6,595 nucleotides of DNA from Actinomycetes bacterium (lineage in GTDB: Bacteria > Actinomycetota > Acidimicrobiia > Acidimicrobiales > RAAP-2). This document shows positions 1 to 6,363 of the stretch, piece after piece. How positions within the stretch are numbered: the first letter of the stretch is position 1; each line of letters begins with the position of its first letter. The DNA lies in contig JAJYWG010000437.1 of the NCBI GenBank assembly GCA_021791615.1, positions 1 to 6,595 of the forward strand. The letters run 5' to 3'. Below the pieces are notes generated by a model. It worked only from the letters and a program-made list of their open reading frames with translations, had not been told where the DNA came from and made no database searches. The position numbers and the translations under genes were made by a program.

Positions 1-2
1 CT

Positions 3-776
3 GCGGCCCTCGCGATCGGGCTGATCGATGCAGGCGTCAAAGGCTGGAGCTCGACGACGGTCCTCGTCTGCCTCGCCACCTTCCTTGCGGGGACGGCACT
101 GTTCATCGTCGTGGAACGACGTGCGCGGCCGCCGATGCTTCCGCTGGCACTGTTCTCCTCCTCGACGTTTTCGGCAGCGACGGTCGTTGGCTTTCTCTGC
201 AATCTCGGCTTCTTCGGCGAGTTGTTCGTGATGAGCCTCTATTTGCAGCAGGAGCGGGGTCTCTCGGCCCTTACCGCTGGCTTCGTGTTGGCGCCGCAGA
301 TGGCTGCCACGATGCTCGGCTCTGTCCTTTCCGGGCGTGTCATGGCTGGTAGGGGACCGCGCCGTCCGATGCTCGTCGGCCTCGGGATAGGCAGTGTGGG
401 ACTGCTGAGCCTCGCGTTGGCGGGACTACGCACCCCGTACTGGTTGCTCCTGCCGTCGGTGACGCTTGCTGGGTTCGGGATCGCCTTCACCATGATGCCG
501 GCAACCGCCGCAGTCATCGAGACTGCAGGAGAAGGACGTGGCGGCGTGGCCTCTGGCTCCCTGAACGCTGCCCGACAGCTCGGCGGCATGGTCGGCGTCG
601 CCTTGCTGGGGAGCTTCGTGGCAGGAGGAAGCGGGTTCCTCGGTGGGTTTCGGATCGACATGATCCTCGCCGCCGGTGCCTTTGCAATTGCCCTGGCCGT
701 CAGCGGCGCGTTTGTGGACCGCGTGGATGGCAGGGCCTGCGGACGAGTGATGGTGAGATCAGTTGGTCGTCCATAA
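3..776 (+). CDS. DHA2-family (EmrB/QacA-like) MFS exporter, 3' part only
   Basis: This is the C-terminal part (about 257 residues) of a 14-TM drug:H+ antiporter in the inner membrane, probably exporting a hydrophobic compound. The reading frame is open from base 3, so the N-terminal half lies left of the window; the GTG at 111 is an internal Val, not the start. What is seen: several hydrophobic segments; the signature GELFVMSLYLQQ near 225-255; a basic loop with GRGPRRPM; and the late DHA2 motif SLNAARQLGG before the final helices. The protein ends in a short basic tail and stops at TAA 774-776. Its stop lies 14 bases inside the next gene (HxlR regulator), so the two are probably one operon with coupled translation. 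It is a close paralogue of the broken exporter at 1238-2598, which is inverted relative to it. The family is secure; the substrate is unknown. Confidence 0.9.
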   Translation, partial: AALAIGLIDAGVKGWSSTTVLVCLATFLAGTALFIVVERRARPPMLPLALFSSSTFSAATVVGFLCNLGFFGELFVMSLYLQQERGLSALTAGFVLAPQMAATMLGSVLSGRVMAGRGPRRPMLVGLGIGSVGLLSLALAGLRTPYWLLLPSVTLAGFGIAFTMMPATAAVIETAGEGRGGVASGSLNAARQLGGMVGVALLGSFVAGGSGFLGGFRIDMILAAGAFAIALAVSGAFVDRVDGRACGRVMVRSVGRP

Positions 777-1149
777 TCATCCGCGCGGGCACGATGTTGG
801 TGCGATCTTCGCTGGGCGCTTCTTGGCGCTGGTAGGTGCCCGCTGGTGCCTGCCCATAATTGAGCAACTCGGCGAGGGCGGCCGTCGCTACCAGGATCTC
901 CATGACGCGTTGGACGGCATCTCCTACAAGGTCTTGACGGAGACGCTGCGGCGCGCCGAGCGAGACGGCCTGATCACGCGAAGGCTGGATGGAGGTCGGG
1001 TCGAGACCACGACCCTCTACGAGCTGACCGACCTCGGCCGGTCCCTCGACCAGCCGCTCGCAGCGCTCGCGGAGTGGGCGGAGGTCAACTGGAAGGCGGT
1101 CGAGGCGGCACGCGAACAGTGGTACGCGCGACGCCAGACGGGGCGCTGA
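763..1149 (+). CDS. HxlR-family winged-helix transcriptional regulator
   Basis: This is a 128-aa DNA-binding regulator of the HxlR (DUF24) type, a family of dimeric repressors and activators that often control neighbouring redox or drug-response genes. What is seen: the family signature around residues 24-35 (VGARWCLPII, replacing the usual GGKW..-IL), the recognition-helix region with GISYKVLTETLRRAERDGL at about 52-70, a basic wing, then LYELTDLGRSL and an amphipathic C-terminal dimer helix containing EWAEVNW. The in-frame stop at 754-756 forces a start at or after TTG 763, with a weak GGTGAG Shine-Dalgarno just upstream. The start sits inside the end of the exporter gene, implying translational coupling. 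The N-terminal Cys of redox-sensing HxlR proteins (HypR type) is absent; the only Cys directly follows the signature Trp. It probably controls the exporter before it, but that is inferred from position. Confidence 0.9.
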   Translation: MVVHNHPRGHDVGAIFAGRFLALVGARWCLPIIEQLGEGGRRYQDLHDALDGISYKVLTETLRRAERDGLITRRLDGGRVETTTLYELTDLGRSLDQPLAALAEWAEVNWKAVEAAREQWYARRQTGR

Positions 1150-1203
1150 CGAGGGGTTTGCTTCCTCTCGGCGCCGTATGTCTTCACACCTTCGGGTATG
1201 TCA

Positions 1204-1225
1204 GCACTCGCTGAAGTGCCGTTTT
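1204..1225 (+). terminator. possible intrinsic terminator after the HxlR gene
   Basis: The arms GCACT (1204-1208) and AGTGC (1215-1219) can pair around a 6-base loop, followed after CG by TTTT (1222-1225). A competing pairing TCAGC/GCTGA overlaps it. The stem is short, so this is tentative. It lies between the convergent ends of the HxlR gene and the broken exporter, where a terminator is expected. The rest of the 88-bp gap shows only a weak GAGG...CCTC pairing near 1151-1167. Confidence 0.35.
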
Positions 1226-1237
1226 GCGGCTCTCACC

Positions 1238-2598
1238 TCAGATGCGCCAGATGCTCAGGCTCGCGCCAAGGAGGATGGCGACGCCGGCGATGGCCATGTT
1301 GAGGTGCAAGCCGGCGACGAAGTGCTGTTGGCGGGCGACGAGGGTTCCGAGGACGGCGACCCCGAGGGTGCCCGACGCGAGCCCGGCGCGCTCGGTGGGG
1401 GCGGCTTCCATGACCGCGGCGTTCGCGGCCGGCATGGTGAAGGACGTCCCGAGCACGACGGCGAGGAAGGGGGCGACGAGGACGGCGTAGGGGCCGTGGG
1501 GACCGGGCGCGGTGAGGCCGAACAGGCCGGCTGCGCCGAGGAGGAGGCCGGCGAGCATGGGCAGGCGTGGGCCACTGCGGGCCATGACGAGCCCTGATGC
1601 CGTGGAGCCGACGACGGCCATCGCCATCTGGGGGAGGAGGGCGACCCCGGCGAGCAGCGGGCTGAGGCCGAGGTGCTGTTGGAGGTAGAGGCTCATGACG
1701 AACAGCTCGCCGTAGAAGCCGAGGTTGAGCAGCAGGCCGACGGTGGTGGCAGCCGAGAGCTGGCGGGAGGCGAACATCTCGAGGGGCAGCATGGGGCGTG
1801 CCACCCGGTGCTCGACGAGGACGAAGGCGGCACCGGCGACGAGGAAGGCGACCAGGCCGCCGAGGACCGCAGGAGAGGCCCAGCCGGCGGCCCCGCGTCG
1901 ATGAAGGCGACGGTGAGCCCGCTCAACGCCACGCAGGCGGCGGCTTGGCCGGCTGGGTCGACACCGTGGGCCGGCGTGCCACCCAGGGCAGGACCCTGAC
2001 GGCGAGGAGGAGGCCGGCGATGCCGACGGGGACGTTCACGAAGAACACGCTGCGCCACCCGGCCGCCGAGACGAGCGCTCCCCCGAGGACGGGCCCGGCA
2101 CCGGCCGCGATACCTGCGACGCCGCCCCAGATGCCAAAGGCGCGCCGCCTCGCTCGCTGGTCGGCGTAGATCGCCTGGAGGAGAGAGAGGGAGGCGGGCA
2201 CGGCAAGTGCCGCACCGATGCCCTGCGCCGCGCGCTGCGATGAGCATCGCCGTCCAGGTGGTTGTGCCGGTGACGGCCGAGCAGAGCGTGAAGACCCCGA
2301 GGCCGGTGCAGAAGACCGCCTTGGCGCCGCGGCGGTCGACGAGGGCTCCACCGGAGAGCAGCAGGGCGGCGAACGCCGGGCTGTAGCCATCGACGACCCA
2401 CTGCAACCCGGTGGTCGAGGTGTGCAGACCGCGGGACAGGGCGGGCAGGGCGACGTTGACCACCGTCGTGTCCAAGATGACCATGAAGTAGCCGGCGTAG
2501 ATGGCAACCAGCGGCCAGGTCGTCGACCGGGCGCCGTGGCGGGTCGACGCCGGGTCGCTGGCTGCCGTGTCGGACTGGCGGCCATGGTGGTATCCCAA
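1238..2598 (-). pseudogene. Broken DHA2-family MFS exporter (three frame changes)
   Basis: Homologous DHA2 exporter sequence continues through three reading frames. Frame one (start TTG at 2598) gives the first TMs, with LDTTVVNVALP (TM1), QWVVDGY and the motif-A-like loop GALVDRRGAKAVF. The frame changes near 2226-2236, in a CGCGCG tract, and the next frame supplies AAQGIGAALAVPASLSLL and motif C (GAGPVLGGALVSAAGWRSVF). It changes again near 1966-1976 to HGVDPAGQ and GLTVAFIDAG, and a third time at the C4 run 1891-1894 into AGWASPAVLGG and the C-terminal TMs, ending at TGA 1238-1240. Each change is repaired by adding back one or two G/C bases. The C-terminal part also lacks about ten residues where the paralogue has NAARQLGG. 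Repaired, the product would be roughly 450 aa, short for the family. It diverges from a broken ArsR-type gene, probably its regulator. True decay and sequencing error both remain possible; no intact product is encoded as given. Confidence 0.85.
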
Positions 2599-2607
2599 TG
2601 TTTTGGG
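2594..2607. promoter_or_regulatory. inverted repeat in the divergent exporter/ArsR promoter
   Basis: CCCAA-TGTT-TTGGG is a perfect 5-bp inverted repeat with a 4-bp spacer. It overlaps the TTG start of the leftward exporter, in the 43-bp gap before the GTG of the ArsR-type gene. The position suits a repressor operator, but the arms are short and chance is possible in high-GC DNA. The rightward gene has an AGGG (2631-2634) seven bases before its GTG. Confidence 0.3.
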
Positions 2608-2641
2608 GAAGCCCGAAGTGTGCCGACGGTAGGGTCAGGGT

Positions 2642-3004
2642 GTGCCCGGGGACGCCGACATCGCCTCGGTGGCTGCACTCATGGGCGGGCCGGCCCGGGC
2701 GGCCGTGCTCATGGCGCTGGCGGACGGTCGGGCGCTCGCCGCCACCACGTTGGCCGTCGAAGCCAAGGTGGCACCCTCGACGGCGTCGGGCCACCTCGGA
2801 CGCCTCGTCGAGGGGTCTCGTCACCGTCGAGTCCTCCGGGCGTCACCGCTACTTCCGGCTGGCTTCTCCCGAGGTCGCCGACGCCCTCGAGCCACGACGT
2901 ACCAGGGGATGTCGCACCTGGACGGCGCGCGCGACGACCGCCTGTATACCGACGCGCTCGACTGGCTGGCTCCGATCTCTGGAGGCGGTCCCGGCGTCGG
3001 GTGA
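2642..3004 (+). pseudogene. Broken ArsR-type winged-helix regulator
   Basis: The N-terminal half of an ArsR-family (HTH_20) DNA-binding protein starts at GTG 2642. Residues seen: IASVAALMGGPARAAVLMAL, then a helix-turn-helix with AKVAPSTASGHLGRLVEG. The frame then breaks in the G4 run at 2812-2815. The next frame continues the family pattern at correct spacing with GLVTVESSGRHRYFRLAS and PEVADALE, ending near 2891. Restoring two G residues joins the halves as HLGRLVEG-GLVTVE. The C-terminal half normally present in these roughly 200-aa regulators is not recognisable; a segment near 2920-2970 (HLDGARDDRLYTDAL) only faintly recalls the usual HLAGRLGVALTDAL, in the first frame again. The first frame closes with TGA at 3002-3004, which I use as the right limit. 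It is divergent from the broken exporter and was presumably its repressor. Confidence 0.75.
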
Positions 3005-3228
3005 CTATCGACAGGGCGGTTACCAATTCCCGGATGTCGGCGACGTCGGTCGGAGATCTGGCTCTCGGCAGTTGACGATGCTGACGGCGGTCAAGCGCGC
3101 CGGTCAGCGTGAGCTTTTCCGATCTGGCGGACAAGCAAGCTGGGCCATCCGACCATTCTTGGGTGTCTGGGGCGGCCCCGTTCAGGTTCGGATCGGTCGA
3201 CCGAGACGCCGGTTGGCCGCGATGGCTG
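3005..3228. other. non-coding stretch between the broken regulator and the next gene
   Basis: No frame here resembles a known protein, and the recognisable ArsR sequence already ends near 2891, so roughly 340 bases hold no supported gene. Visible elements are a possible terminator hairpin (3080-3118), a GGGGC-G-GCCCC palindrome near 3169-3179, and a perfect 12-bp palindrome TCGGTCGACCGA (3193-3204) about 25 bases beyond the stop of the leftward gene. It may include the eroded 3' end of the ArsR gene. Confidence 0.5.
3080..3118 (+). terminator. possible intrinsic terminator
   Basis: GCTGACGGCG (from about 3080) pairs with CGCC-g-GTCAGC (3098-3108), a stem of about ten pairs with one bulged G and an 8-base loop. 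GTGAGC then TTTT (3115-3118) follow. The T-run is a few bases from the stem, so it is not a textbook case. It would end transcription of the ArsR-type gene on the + strand. Confidence 0.35.
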
Positions 3229-3708
3229 TCACGCACCGGGATCGGCGATTCGTCGCAGCGTGCGGGCGTGGCCGGGGAGGTGCTGGTTCGCTCGTGCCGT
3301 GAGGAGGTCGGCCCAGGTGGTGGTGCCTTGGTGGGTGAGCTGGCCGTGTCGGTCGTGGAGGTGGAGCGCGACGGTCGTGGTGGAGGCGGTCTCAGGGATC
3401 CGGCGGTGCCTATCGATTAGCTCGCTGCCGTTGTGCTTAATGGCTTGGATGCGGTCGTCGTGGGAGAGGGACGCGAGCACCGTCGTGATGGCGTCGTCGT
3501 CCATGGCGTGGCGGTTGTCGACGACGACGGTGTCGGCTCCTTCGAGCAGGTGGCCGGCGGCGGCGATGAGGATAGGGTCGCTCAGGATCAAGTGGGCGAT
3601 GAGCCATTCGGCTTCGTCTCGCTGTGGTGCGGCCAGGCTGGCCAGGTCAAGGAGCGCCGCGGCGGTCAGGAGGTCGTCGTAGGCGGCGACAAGGCGGTCG
3701 GTGTTCAT
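3229..3708 (-). CDS. Uncharacterised protein, possibly DinB-like fold, coupled to MFS gene
   Basis: This 159-aa soluble protein is not recognised with confidence. It is mostly helical by composition, with no signal peptide or TM segment. The pattern that suggests a DinB/mycothiol-dependent-enzyme fold is a helix-2 histidine in EWLIAHLILSD (His39) and a late HxxxH in NQHLPGHART (His143, His147), the spacing that forms the metal site in DinB-like proteins. A polar middle (VVVDNRHAMDDD) and a possible beta pair (TTTVALHLHDRHGQLTHQG) lie between. In actinobacteria many DinB-fold proteins are thiol S-transferases or isomerases that use mycothiol; whether this one is such an enzyme is inference. 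ATG 3706-3708 overlaps the TGA of the MFS gene upstream (ATGA, 3705-3708), so both are translated from one mRNA and probably act in one process. It stops at TGA 3229-3231. Confidence 0.8.
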   Translation of the reverse strand: MNTDRLVAAYDDLLTAAALLDLASLAAPQRDEAEWLIAHLILSDPILIAAAGHLLEGADTVVVDNRHAMDDDAITTVLASLSHDDRIQAIKHNGSELIDRHRRIPETASTTTVALHLHDRHGQLTHQGTTTWADLLTARANQHLPGHARTLRRIADPGA

Positions 3709-5027
3709 CGGGCAGCCGGGAAATTGGTGACTCCGGCAGCCTCGTGGTCCATCGATATCGACCGTTGGCCGGGGGGTGCTTCAGGGCGATCCTTAGTGGC
3801 AGGAACACGAGATGGCTGCCGGAGGAGTGCGCCGAGCAGCGCGATGGCAGCCGCGGCCGCGCCAGCGGAGAACCATTCGACGGCGGACAGAAGCCCAATG
3901 GAGGTAGCGAGGAAGCCCACACCGAGGACGGGGATACCGGTCCCGAGGTAGGTGACGACATAGAAGCCCGAGAGCACCTCGGCGTGGCGCTCCGGTGGGG
4001 CGATCGTGTTGATCTCGGTCATGGCGCCGAGGAAGGCCGTGCCTTGGCCGATCCCGGCGACGACGCTGGCGGCAAGGAGGAGCCAGACCGATCCCGCCAC
4101 GCCGGCCCAGCAGAGGAGGCCAACGCCGACAACGAGGGCGGCGAGCCCGACGCGTTGGAGGGCGAGCGGGTCGTTTCCGAAGCTGAGTCGCTCGGTGAGC
4201 GCCGAGGCGGCGAAGAGGACGGCCACGATCGCCCCTTCGAGGGCGAGGTTGGCCGATTTGGTGAGGACGGCGGCGTAGGAGGGGACGAGGGTGAGGAAGA
4301 TGGCGGTCACGGCCCAGGTGACGAACGAGGTCGCCCCTGATACGGCGAACGTCGACCTGATGCCCTCGGGAATGGAGGGGCGCCGCGGCTGGTAGGGGGT
4401 CCGGTTGTTGGGTTCGGGGAGGAGGGCGGTGGCCACTCCTGCGCAGAGGAGAAGGGTGATCTCGACCAGGTAGGGGAGCACGGTGGGGGCGGGCAGATAC
4501 TGCGCCACAAGACCTCCGAGGAGCGGGCCCGACCCAACGCCGACGACCGCGGCGATGGCCGCCACCATCGCTGCTCGGCCCCGGTCGGCGTTTGGCTCGC
4601 GCTCGACGATGAGGGCCGTGATCGCTCCCGAAGCAGCGCCGATGGCGAGCCCTTGGACCAGGCGGGCGGTGTACAGCCAACCGGTGCTCTGGGCGCCGGC
4701 GAATAGCGCGGCGCCCACGACGCCAAGGGCGATCGCGGGTATCAGGATCATCCGGCGGCCGATGGCGTCGGAGAGCGGTCCGACGAACAACAAGGAGGGC
4801 ACGAGCGCTGCGACGTAGACAGCGAACACGGCGGTGAGCGTTGCCGGCCCGAACCCGAACGCCGACGCGTAGTGGCCGTAGAGGGGGGTCGGAATGTTGG
4901 TGCCGGCGAGCAGCACGAGGTAGGTGGCTGCCGCCGACCAGAAGCCGATAGCACTTCGCGTGGACGTCCGGGCTTGAGTGGCGACGCTGGTTGCAGGGGC
5001 AGGGGCATGCGGTCGGGGTCTGCTCAC
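3705..5027 (-). CDS. MFS transporter, 12-TM, DHA1-like
   Basis: This 440-aa inner-membrane carrier has the size and motifs of a 12-TM proton-coupled exporter. After a basic N-tail of about 25 residues comes TM1 with TNIPTPLYGHY (about 43-53), then motif A in the TM2-3 loop, GPLSDAIGRRMIL (about 83-95), motif B in TM4 (ARLVQGLAIGAASG, about 121-134), and the antiporter-type motif C in TM5 (GVGSGPLLGG, about 163-172). A hydrophilic central loop near 205-225 separates the halves. The C-tail of about 35 residues is polar. The start is GTG 5027 with GGAG two bases upstream, closer than usual; no other start precedes TM1. The stop overlaps the next gene by ATGA. It is divergent from an XRE/MmyB regulator across a gap with a 17-bp palindrome and is therefore likely its target. 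The substrate is unknown. Confidence 0.92.
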   Translation of the reverse strand: MSRPRPHAPAPATSVATQARTSTRSAIGFWSAAATYLVLLAGTNIPTPLYGHYASAFGFGPATLTAVFAVYVAALVPSLLFVGPLSDAIGRRMILIPAIALGVVGAALFAGAQSTGWLYTARLVQGLAIGAASGAITALIVEREPNADRGRAAMVAAIAAVVGVGSGPLLGGLVAQYLPAPTVLPYLVEITLLLCAGVATALLPEPNNRTPYQPRRPSIPEGIRSTFAVSGATSFVTWAVTAIFLTLVPSYAAVLTKSANLALEGAIVAVLFAASALTERLSFGNDPLALQRVGLAALVVGVGLLCWAGVAGSVWLLLAASVVAGIGQGTAFLGAMTEINTIAPPERHAEVLSGFYVVTYLGTGIPVLGVGFLATSIGLLSAVEWFSAGAAAAAIALLGALLRQPSRVPATKDRPEAPPGQRSISMDHEAAGVTNFPAAR

Positions 5028-5062
5028 TTCTCCAGCGTGCGCCGGTGCGGGTAGCGGAGGCG

Positions 5063-5079
5063 ATTACCTCCCAGGTAAT
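5063..5079. promoter_or_regulatory. 17-bp perfect inverted repeat, candidate operator of the XRE/MmyB regulator
   Basis: ATTACCT-CCC-AGGTAAT has two perfect 7-bp arms around a 3-bp centre, and is AT-rich against a GC-rich surround. It lies in the 86-bp gap between the divergent MFS gene (start 5027) and the regulator gene (start 5114), 35 bp from each start codon. This is the layout expected of a shared operator bound by a dimeric HTH_3-type repressor controlling both operons. I found no second copy of either arm in the window. Confidence 0.7.
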
Positions 5080-5113
5080 GGAGCCCCGACGGGCGGGCTT
5101 CTATGGTCGTCCC
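5079..5113 (+). promoter_or_regulatory. possible promoter for a leaderless regulator mRNA
   Basis: TATGGT (5102-5107) fits the TANNNT -10 pattern of actinobacterial promoters. A transcription start 6-7 bases further on would fall on the ATG at 5114. No Shine-Dalgarno precedes this ATG, which supports a leaderless transcript. The -35 element would sit right beside the 17-bp palindrome, so a bound repressor would block it. No clear -35 match is visible. Confidence 0.35.
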
Positions 5114-5941
5114 ATGTCCGACACCGCGGTCATCGGCCAGGGTACGCAGACCTCCGGGGAGCTTCTGCGGTCCTGGCGGCTTCGCCGTCGGCTCAGCCAG
5201 CTCGATCTGGCGCTGGCGGCAGGGGTGTCCACCCGGCATCTGAGCTTCGTCGAGACCGGCCGGGCAAAGGCCAGCCGGGACTTGCTCGCCCATCTGGCCA
5301 TCCGTCTCGACATGCCGCTCCGCGAACGCAACCGGCTCTTCCTCGCCGCCGGCTACGCCCCCGAGCATCCCGAGCGCCCCTACGACCACCCCGACATGGA
5401 GGCGCTGCGCCATGCGCTCGGGCTCATGCTTGCCGGGCTCGAGCCGAACCCGGCCCTGGTGGTGGACCGCACCTGGAACCTGCTGGCGGCCAACGGCGCG
5501 GCTGGTCTGCTCACCGACGGGATCGACCCCGCCCTACTCGAGCCGCCGGTCAACGTGTTGCGCCTCGCCTTCCACCCTCGTGGTCTGCCGTGCATCTCGG
5601 TTCCCTCGCCGGCGTGCAACCTCGCCTTCTTCCGGCGACTGCGGCGCACGTCCCTCGACGGTGCAGACGAGGAGCTGGCAAGCCTCCTCGACGAGCTCGA
5701 GGGCTACCTGCCCGATCTCGACGCCGCCGGGGACCCCGGGCCGAGCGGCCCGCTGCTCGGGAGCTTCGAGCTTGCCACCCGCCTGGGCGGAGTGCGGCTG
5801 TTCTCGGTCATCACCACCCTTGGCGCCCCCATCGAGGTCACCTCCGCCGACCTCGCCATCGAGACCTTTCTGCCCGCCGACGCGGAGAGCGCCCATCTTC
5901 TGCGGCGCCTCGCCCAGGACCGACCGGGGTCGTCCACATGA
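5114..5941 (+). CDS. XRE-family regulator with MmyB-like ligand-binding domain
   Basis: This is a 275-aa transcription factor. An HTH_3 domain occupies residues about 15-72, with the helix-turn-helix in RRLSQLDLALAAGVSTRHLS followed by FVETGRAKAS, as in the Cro/C1 fold. A linker with LFLAAGYAPEHPERPY follows. An MmyB-like ligand-binding domain (PAS-like fold) runs from about 105 to 265, recognisable by EPNPALVVDRTWNLLAANGA and then NVLRLAFHPRG. Domains of this type bind fatty acids or similar lipophilic ligands in studied members; the ligand here is unknown. The ATG at 5114 gives the normal N-terminus for the family. The same frame is open further upstream (for example ATG 5078), but those starts would run through the palindrome. 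The stop overlaps the next gene as ATGA (5938-5941). It probably represses itself, the thioesterase and the divergent MFS operon. Confidence 0.9.
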   Translation: MSDTAVIGQGTQTSGELLRSWRLRRRLSQLDLALAAGVSTRHLSFVETGRAKASRDLLAHLAIRLDMPLRERNRLFLAAGYAPEHPERPYDHPDMEALRHALGLMLAGLEPNPALVVDRTWNLLAANGAAGLLTDGIDPALLEPPVNVLRLAFHPRGLPCISVPSPACNLAFFRRLRRTSLDGADEELASLLDELEGYLPDLDAAGDPGPSGPLLGSFELATRLGGVRLFSVITTLGAPIEVTSADLAIETFLPADAESAHLLRRLAQDRPGSST

Positions 5942-6363
5942 CCGACAGCCCCATCGACCTGTCGACGCTGATGCCATTCGCACAGACCCTCGGCGTAGAA
6001 CTGGTGGCGGCGAGCCCCGACGAGGTCCGCGCACGCGTCCACTGGCACGAGCGGCTCTGTACCGCCGGAGGCGTCCTCCACGGCGGTGCGCTCATGGCGC
6101 TTGCTGACACGACCGGGGCGCTGTGCGCCTACCTCAACGTTCCCGATGGCGCATCCACCACCACGATCGAGTCGAAGACCAACTTACTGCGCGCTGTCAC
6201 CGCGGGCCATGTCGATGCCGCCTCGCGGCCCCTCCAGCGAGGACGCAGGATCATTGTGGTCGAAACCGACCTGATCGACGGCGACGCCCGGCTTATCGCT
6301 CGCGTCACGCAGTCGCAGCTTGTCCTCGCATTGTCCTTCGTCGTTTCAGCCCAAGATCTGTGA
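5938..6363 (+). CDS. PaaI/YdiI-type hotdog-fold thioesterase
   Basis: This 141-aa cytoplasmic enzyme is of the hotdog superfamily and probably hydrolyses an acyl- or aryl-CoA thioester. What is seen: GGVLHGGALMALADTTGALC (residues 45-64) is the family signature, with the HGG loop at 48-50 and the probable catalytic acid Asp57 in ALADTTG. The later strands ASTTTIESKTNLLRAV and GRRIIVVETDLIDGD fit the fold. Length is typical of the family. ATG 5938 overlaps the TGA of the regulator gene, so translation is coupled and no separate ribosome site is needed. Its link to a regulator whose domain type senses lipophilic ligands suggests that the thioester made from the inducing compound is the substrate; this is inference. 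The specific substrate cannot be told from sequence. Confidence 0.9.
   Translation: MTDSPIDLSTLMPFAQTLGVELVAASPDEVRARVHWHERLCTAGGVLHGGALMALADTTGALCAYLNVPDGASTTTIESKTNLLRAVTAGHVDAASRPLQRGRRIIVVETDLIDGDARLIARVTQSQLVLALSFVVSAQDL

Noticed and set aside
1178..1597. Open frame on the + strand opposite the broken exporter
   Set aside because: Its composition (Gly, Glu, Asp, Ala) is what antisense reading of a high-GC membrane protein gives; the - strand carries clear DHA2 motifs.
1891..2236. Programmed ribosomal frameshifting to express the broken exporter
   Set aside because: Three separate shifts would be needed, with no slippery heptamer plus structure at any of them; small deletions or errors are simpler.
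2218..3075. 285-codon open frame on the + strand
   Set aside because: It runs antisense to the exporter N-terminus and then out of frame with the ArsR-type gene; the product is low-complexity and matches nothing.
2709..3236. 175-codon - strand frame across the ArsR gene and the gene-free stretch
   Set aside because: It overlaps real ArsR sequence on the other strand and shows no motif or domain-like composition.
3624..4340. 238-codon open frame on the + strand, antisense to the MFS gene
   Set aside because: The Gly/Glu/Asp-rich product is a mirror of the TM-coding strand; there is no ribosome site or family motif.
4991..5113. Longer N-terminus for the XRE regulator (starts at 4991 or 5078)
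   Set aside because: The extra residues have no family counterpart and would overlap the start of the divergent gene or the palindrome; ATG 5114 gives the usual length before the HTH.
4978..6363. A single 461-codon open frame running over the regulator and the thioesterase
   Set aside because: Only its last 141 codons encode a recognisable protein (the thioesterase). The first part is Arg/Pro/Gly/Ala-rich shadow of the regulator gene in another frame.
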